Positions 48,932-50,739 of a DNA stretch of 50,739 bases are shown here, in pieces. This DNA comes from Parabacteroides sp. Marseille-P3160 (GTDB lineage Bacteria; Bacteroidota; Bacteroidia; Bacteroidales; Tannerellaceae): positions 757,525-808,263 of the forward strand of contig NZ_LT799418.1 in NCBI RefSeq assembly GCF_900162725.1, in the 5' to 3' direction. A model generated the notes under the pieces. That model was not told where the DNA came from. It did no database searches and saw only the letters and a program-made list of their open reading frames with translations. The position numbers and the translations under genes were made by a program. Positions within the stretch are counted from its first letter, which is position 1; each line of letters starts with the position of its first letter.

Positions 48932-49930
48932 TCAGCTAAAATGTTTGATCTCTGCATCGAATACGTATTGTGTGATATCATTCGCTCCGTTAATCTGTTC
49001 CATGAGAATATCGACTGCCTTTTCTCCCATTTTTTTGATGGGTTGCTCAATGTAATTAATAGGGATATTAGCAATAGAAAAAGAATCGATTTTATCAAAA
49101 CATACGACTTCCATCTCTTCGGGAATCTTGATACCTTCTTTATGCATATATTTTACGCCGGTAATGAATACTCTTCGAGAGCAAAAGAAGATAGCGTCAA
49201 CCTTGTTAGGATTATTTTTCAGGTCGATTATGGCACGTTTTATCTCTTCTTCCTGATCCGCATAGTTGATGTTTTTTATCAGTGCAGGGTCTAACAGTTC
49301 ATAACGGTTTAGTGCATCGATATAACCCTGCCTCCTTTCTGTCAATGCATTCAGATTGATATCATAACATACGGCTGCAATTCTCCTGTATCCCTTTTTG
49401 ATCAGCAATTCAGTTACTTCCACAGATATTTTGTAATTATCCACGATAATGTAACTGCTTTTAATATCCGGGAAGTAACGGTCGATCTGCACCATTGGAA
49501 GATGTCTTTTCATGATTTTTTCGACAATTTTCTGTCCTCCGGCTACAGGTACAAATATAATACCGTCTATCTGTTTGTTCAATAATATGGTAACTGCATT
49601 ATTAAATTCTTCTAAAGATTCGTTTGTGTTTGTTATGATCACCGTATAACCATATTTTTTTGCGCGTTCCTGTATATGAAATGTCAGATTTCCGAAAAAT
49701 TCATTTGAGATATCGGTAACAATAACACCGATGGACATGGTCATGCCTAGACTAAGACTGCGGGCTATTTCATTTGGGTAATAGTTCATTTCATCTGCCG
49801 TCTGTTTGACTTTCAAACACATTTCCTCACTAACGCGACTACCTTTTGCCTTACCGCTTAATACAAGAGAAACAGTTCCTTTTGAAATGCCTAACTTGTC
49901 TGCAATGTCCTGCATGGATATCTTTTTCAT
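48932..49930 (-). CDS. LacI-family transcriptional regulator
   Basis: 332 aa. N-terminal HTH: ISMQDIADKLGISKGTVSLV and LSGKAKGSRVSEEM. A hinge follows (NEIARSLS, about 54-61), then a periplasmic-binding-like sugar domain: IGVIVTDISNEFFGNLTFHI, IDGIIFVPVAGGQ, MVQIDRYFPDI, AAVCYDINLNALTERRQGYI, DAIFFCSRRVFITGVKYMHK. It likely represses or activates the adjacent hydrolase block and itself through the AACCGGTT sites. The effector is probably a released sugar or its phosphate. Confidence 0.88.
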   Translation of the reverse strand: MKKISMQDIADKLGISKGTVSLVLSGKAKGSRVSEEMCLKVKQTADEMNYYPNEIARSLSLGMTMSIGVIVTDISNEFFGNLTFHIQERAKKYGYTVIITNTNESLEEFNNAVTILLNKQIDGIIFVPVAGGQKIVEKIMKRHLPMVQIDRYFPDIKSSYIIVDNYKISVEVTELLIKKGYRRIAAVCYDINLNALTERRQGYIDALNRYELLDPALIKNINYADQEEEIKRAIIDLKNNPNKVDAIFFCSRRVFITGVKYMHKEGIKIPEEMEVVCFDKIDSFSIANIPINYIEQPIKKMGEKAVDILMEQINGANDITQYVFDAEIKHFS

Positions 49931-49952
49931 TTTTTATTGGAGGTATATATTG

Positions 49953-49963
49953 GTCAACCGGTT
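49953..49963 (-). promoter_or_regulatory. candidate LacI-family operator, autoregulatory
   Basis: GTCAACCGGTT on the plus strand, 23 bases upstream of the LacI start. The same palindromic core AACCGGTT as at 48882-48892. Confidence 0.6.
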
Positions 49964-50203
49964 AACTAAGCTAATATAAAAAATAGTCTTATGATTTAAT
50001 TTTCGAAGATATATCAAATTATCTTAGAATACAAAATATAATCAAACCTTAACCTTTATTGATTTTCTTATTGATGGTATGAAGGGTGGTTCAAAGGGCT
50101 TTCAACCGTTGTGTCAATATCGGAATTGTAGCAAAGGCATATCAATTGTCAAAGGCCATGCAAAGATCTTTCAAAGGCCGGTGAAAGTTTGATTTCCACA
50201 AAT

Positions 50204-50739
50204 CTAAAGGTTTTCCCTGGCATTGTCTATGACCTGCTGCAGGTCGACACCCTGCTGGATAGCGGCAAAGATGCAGCCGCAATAGCATTGGCGGTAAACG
50301 TCATACTCCTTGCAAAGCTCGATGGAACGTTTGTAGCCGTTGTTTTTCTTGAAATCGGAGGGAAGGTATTTCACGGCAAAGACCTCCTGTATCTCCAGGC
50401 CGAGCTCGTTGATCTTTTGGCTGTTCTTCATCGGGCTTAGGGTCAGGGCGCTGGCGAAGTAATCGAAGCCGAGTTCCTGCGCCTTCCGCGCGGCTTTGTC
50501 CAACCGCATCTGATAGCAAATGGCGCAACGCCGCCCCCCTTCGGGTGCATCTTTTTCCGCCATCGTGCGTTGGAAAAATTCTTGCGGACAGTACTCTTCT
50601 TCAAGGAATTGCACCTGGCTGCCGGTTTGGCGGTTGAAATCCTCGATAAATTGCTTCTGGACTTTGCTGCGGTAGAGATATTCTTCTTTCGGATGAATGT
50701 TCGGATTGGCAAAATAGATAGTGATATCGGCTTGGCGGG
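50204..50739 (-). CDS. queH: epoxyqueuosine reductase QueH (N-terminus cut by right edge)
   Basis: The frame is open to the window end (about 178 codons seen): IYFANPNIHPKEEYLYRSKV, EYCPQEFFQRT, EGGRRCAICYQMRLDKAARK, FASALTLSPMKNSQKINEL, KKNNGYKRSIELCKEYDVYR, QCYCGCIFA. The paired-Cys motifs and YR-CYCGC ending are those of QueH (DUF208), which reduces epoxyqueuosine to queuosine in tRNA. The N-terminal CC motif lies outside. Unrelated housekeeping gene; marks the end of the PUL. The 240-base gap to LacI holds repeated TTCAAAGG words but no gene. Confidence 0.88.
   Translation of the reverse strand, partial: RQADITIYFANPNIHPKEEYLYRSKVQKQFIEDFNRQTGSQVQFLEEEYCPQEFFQRTMAEKDAPEGGRRCAICYQMRLDKAARKAQELGFDYFASALTLSPMKNSQKINELGLEIQEVFAVKYLPSDFKKNNGYKRSIELCKEYDVYRQCYCGCIFAAIQQGVDLQQVIDNARENL

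Noticed and set aside
50070-50190. Repeated TTCAAAGG words between LacI and queH
   Set aside because: Spacing is irregular and the copies are short; not a CRISPR or a clear operator array.

Overview
The window reads as chromosomal DNA of a gut-type Bacteroidales (Bacteroides/Parabacteroides group). The reasons are SusC/SusD-type genes with an ECF sigma/FecR pair, promoters with the TAnnTTTG -7 box, GH92 mannosidases, and many 6-bladed beta-propeller lipoproteins of the DUF5128 type. No rRNA, tRNA, CRISPR array or intact transposon was seen. The species cannot be fixed from the sequence alone.

Region 1 (1-13.8 kb, almost all minus strand) is the most unusual part. It looks like an accessory RiPP (ribosomally made, modified peptide) locus. 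Three paralogous GG-leader precursor peptides share the core GTQSDPTDSYYGG. They lie among beta-propeller lipoproteins, a LytTR regulator with a Cys-rich tail, two further glycosyltransferases, and a 547-aa fusion of a GalNAc-transferase-like glycosyltransferase with a LanC-like toroid. A likely operon runs from 10197 down to a hairpin terminator at 5632-5678: DUF3244-like peptide, GT2, GT32-like, GT-LanC fusion, LytTR, precursor 3. To its left a propeller / radical-SAM remnant / precursor cassette has been duplicated recently. Both copies carry the same internal deletion and the same lost radical-SAM cysteine. A fourth, frameshifted precursor lies at 12135-12330. My inference is a glycosylated RiPP displayed with, or sensed by, surface propellers; the product and chemistry are unknown.

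Region 2 (13.6-18.6 kb) is a junkyard of defence and toxin genes. It holds an intact HipBA pair, an AAA-type ATPase, a small membrane protein, and remnants of a second HipA, a YoeB/Txe-like toxin, a DUF4143-type ATPase and two copies of the regulator. A 38-bp perfect palindrome is also here. An orphan, GC-richer outer-membrane beta-barrel gene follows (18592-21360), then another propeller (21906-23078).

Region 3 (23.3-50 kb) is a polysaccharide utilization locus in two divergent blocks. The plus-strand block is ECF sigma, FecR, SusC with an STN domain, SusD, a six-hairpin-type glycosidase, a SusD remnant and a metallophosphoesterase. The minus-strand block is headed by a LacI regulator and continues with a beta-helix protein, a GxGYxYP protein, a GH63/MGH1-like hydrolase, two GH92 alpha-mannosidases, a PfkB sugar kinase, a D-lyxose/D-mannose isomerase and a class II aldolase. 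Two copies of GTCAACCGGTT, one upstream of LacI and one upstream of the hydrolase block, look like its operators. A plausible logic is release of mannose by the exo-mannosidases, isomerization to fructose, phosphorylation and aldol cleavage. Two more propellers sit between the blocks. The right edge cuts queH, a tRNA-modification gene.
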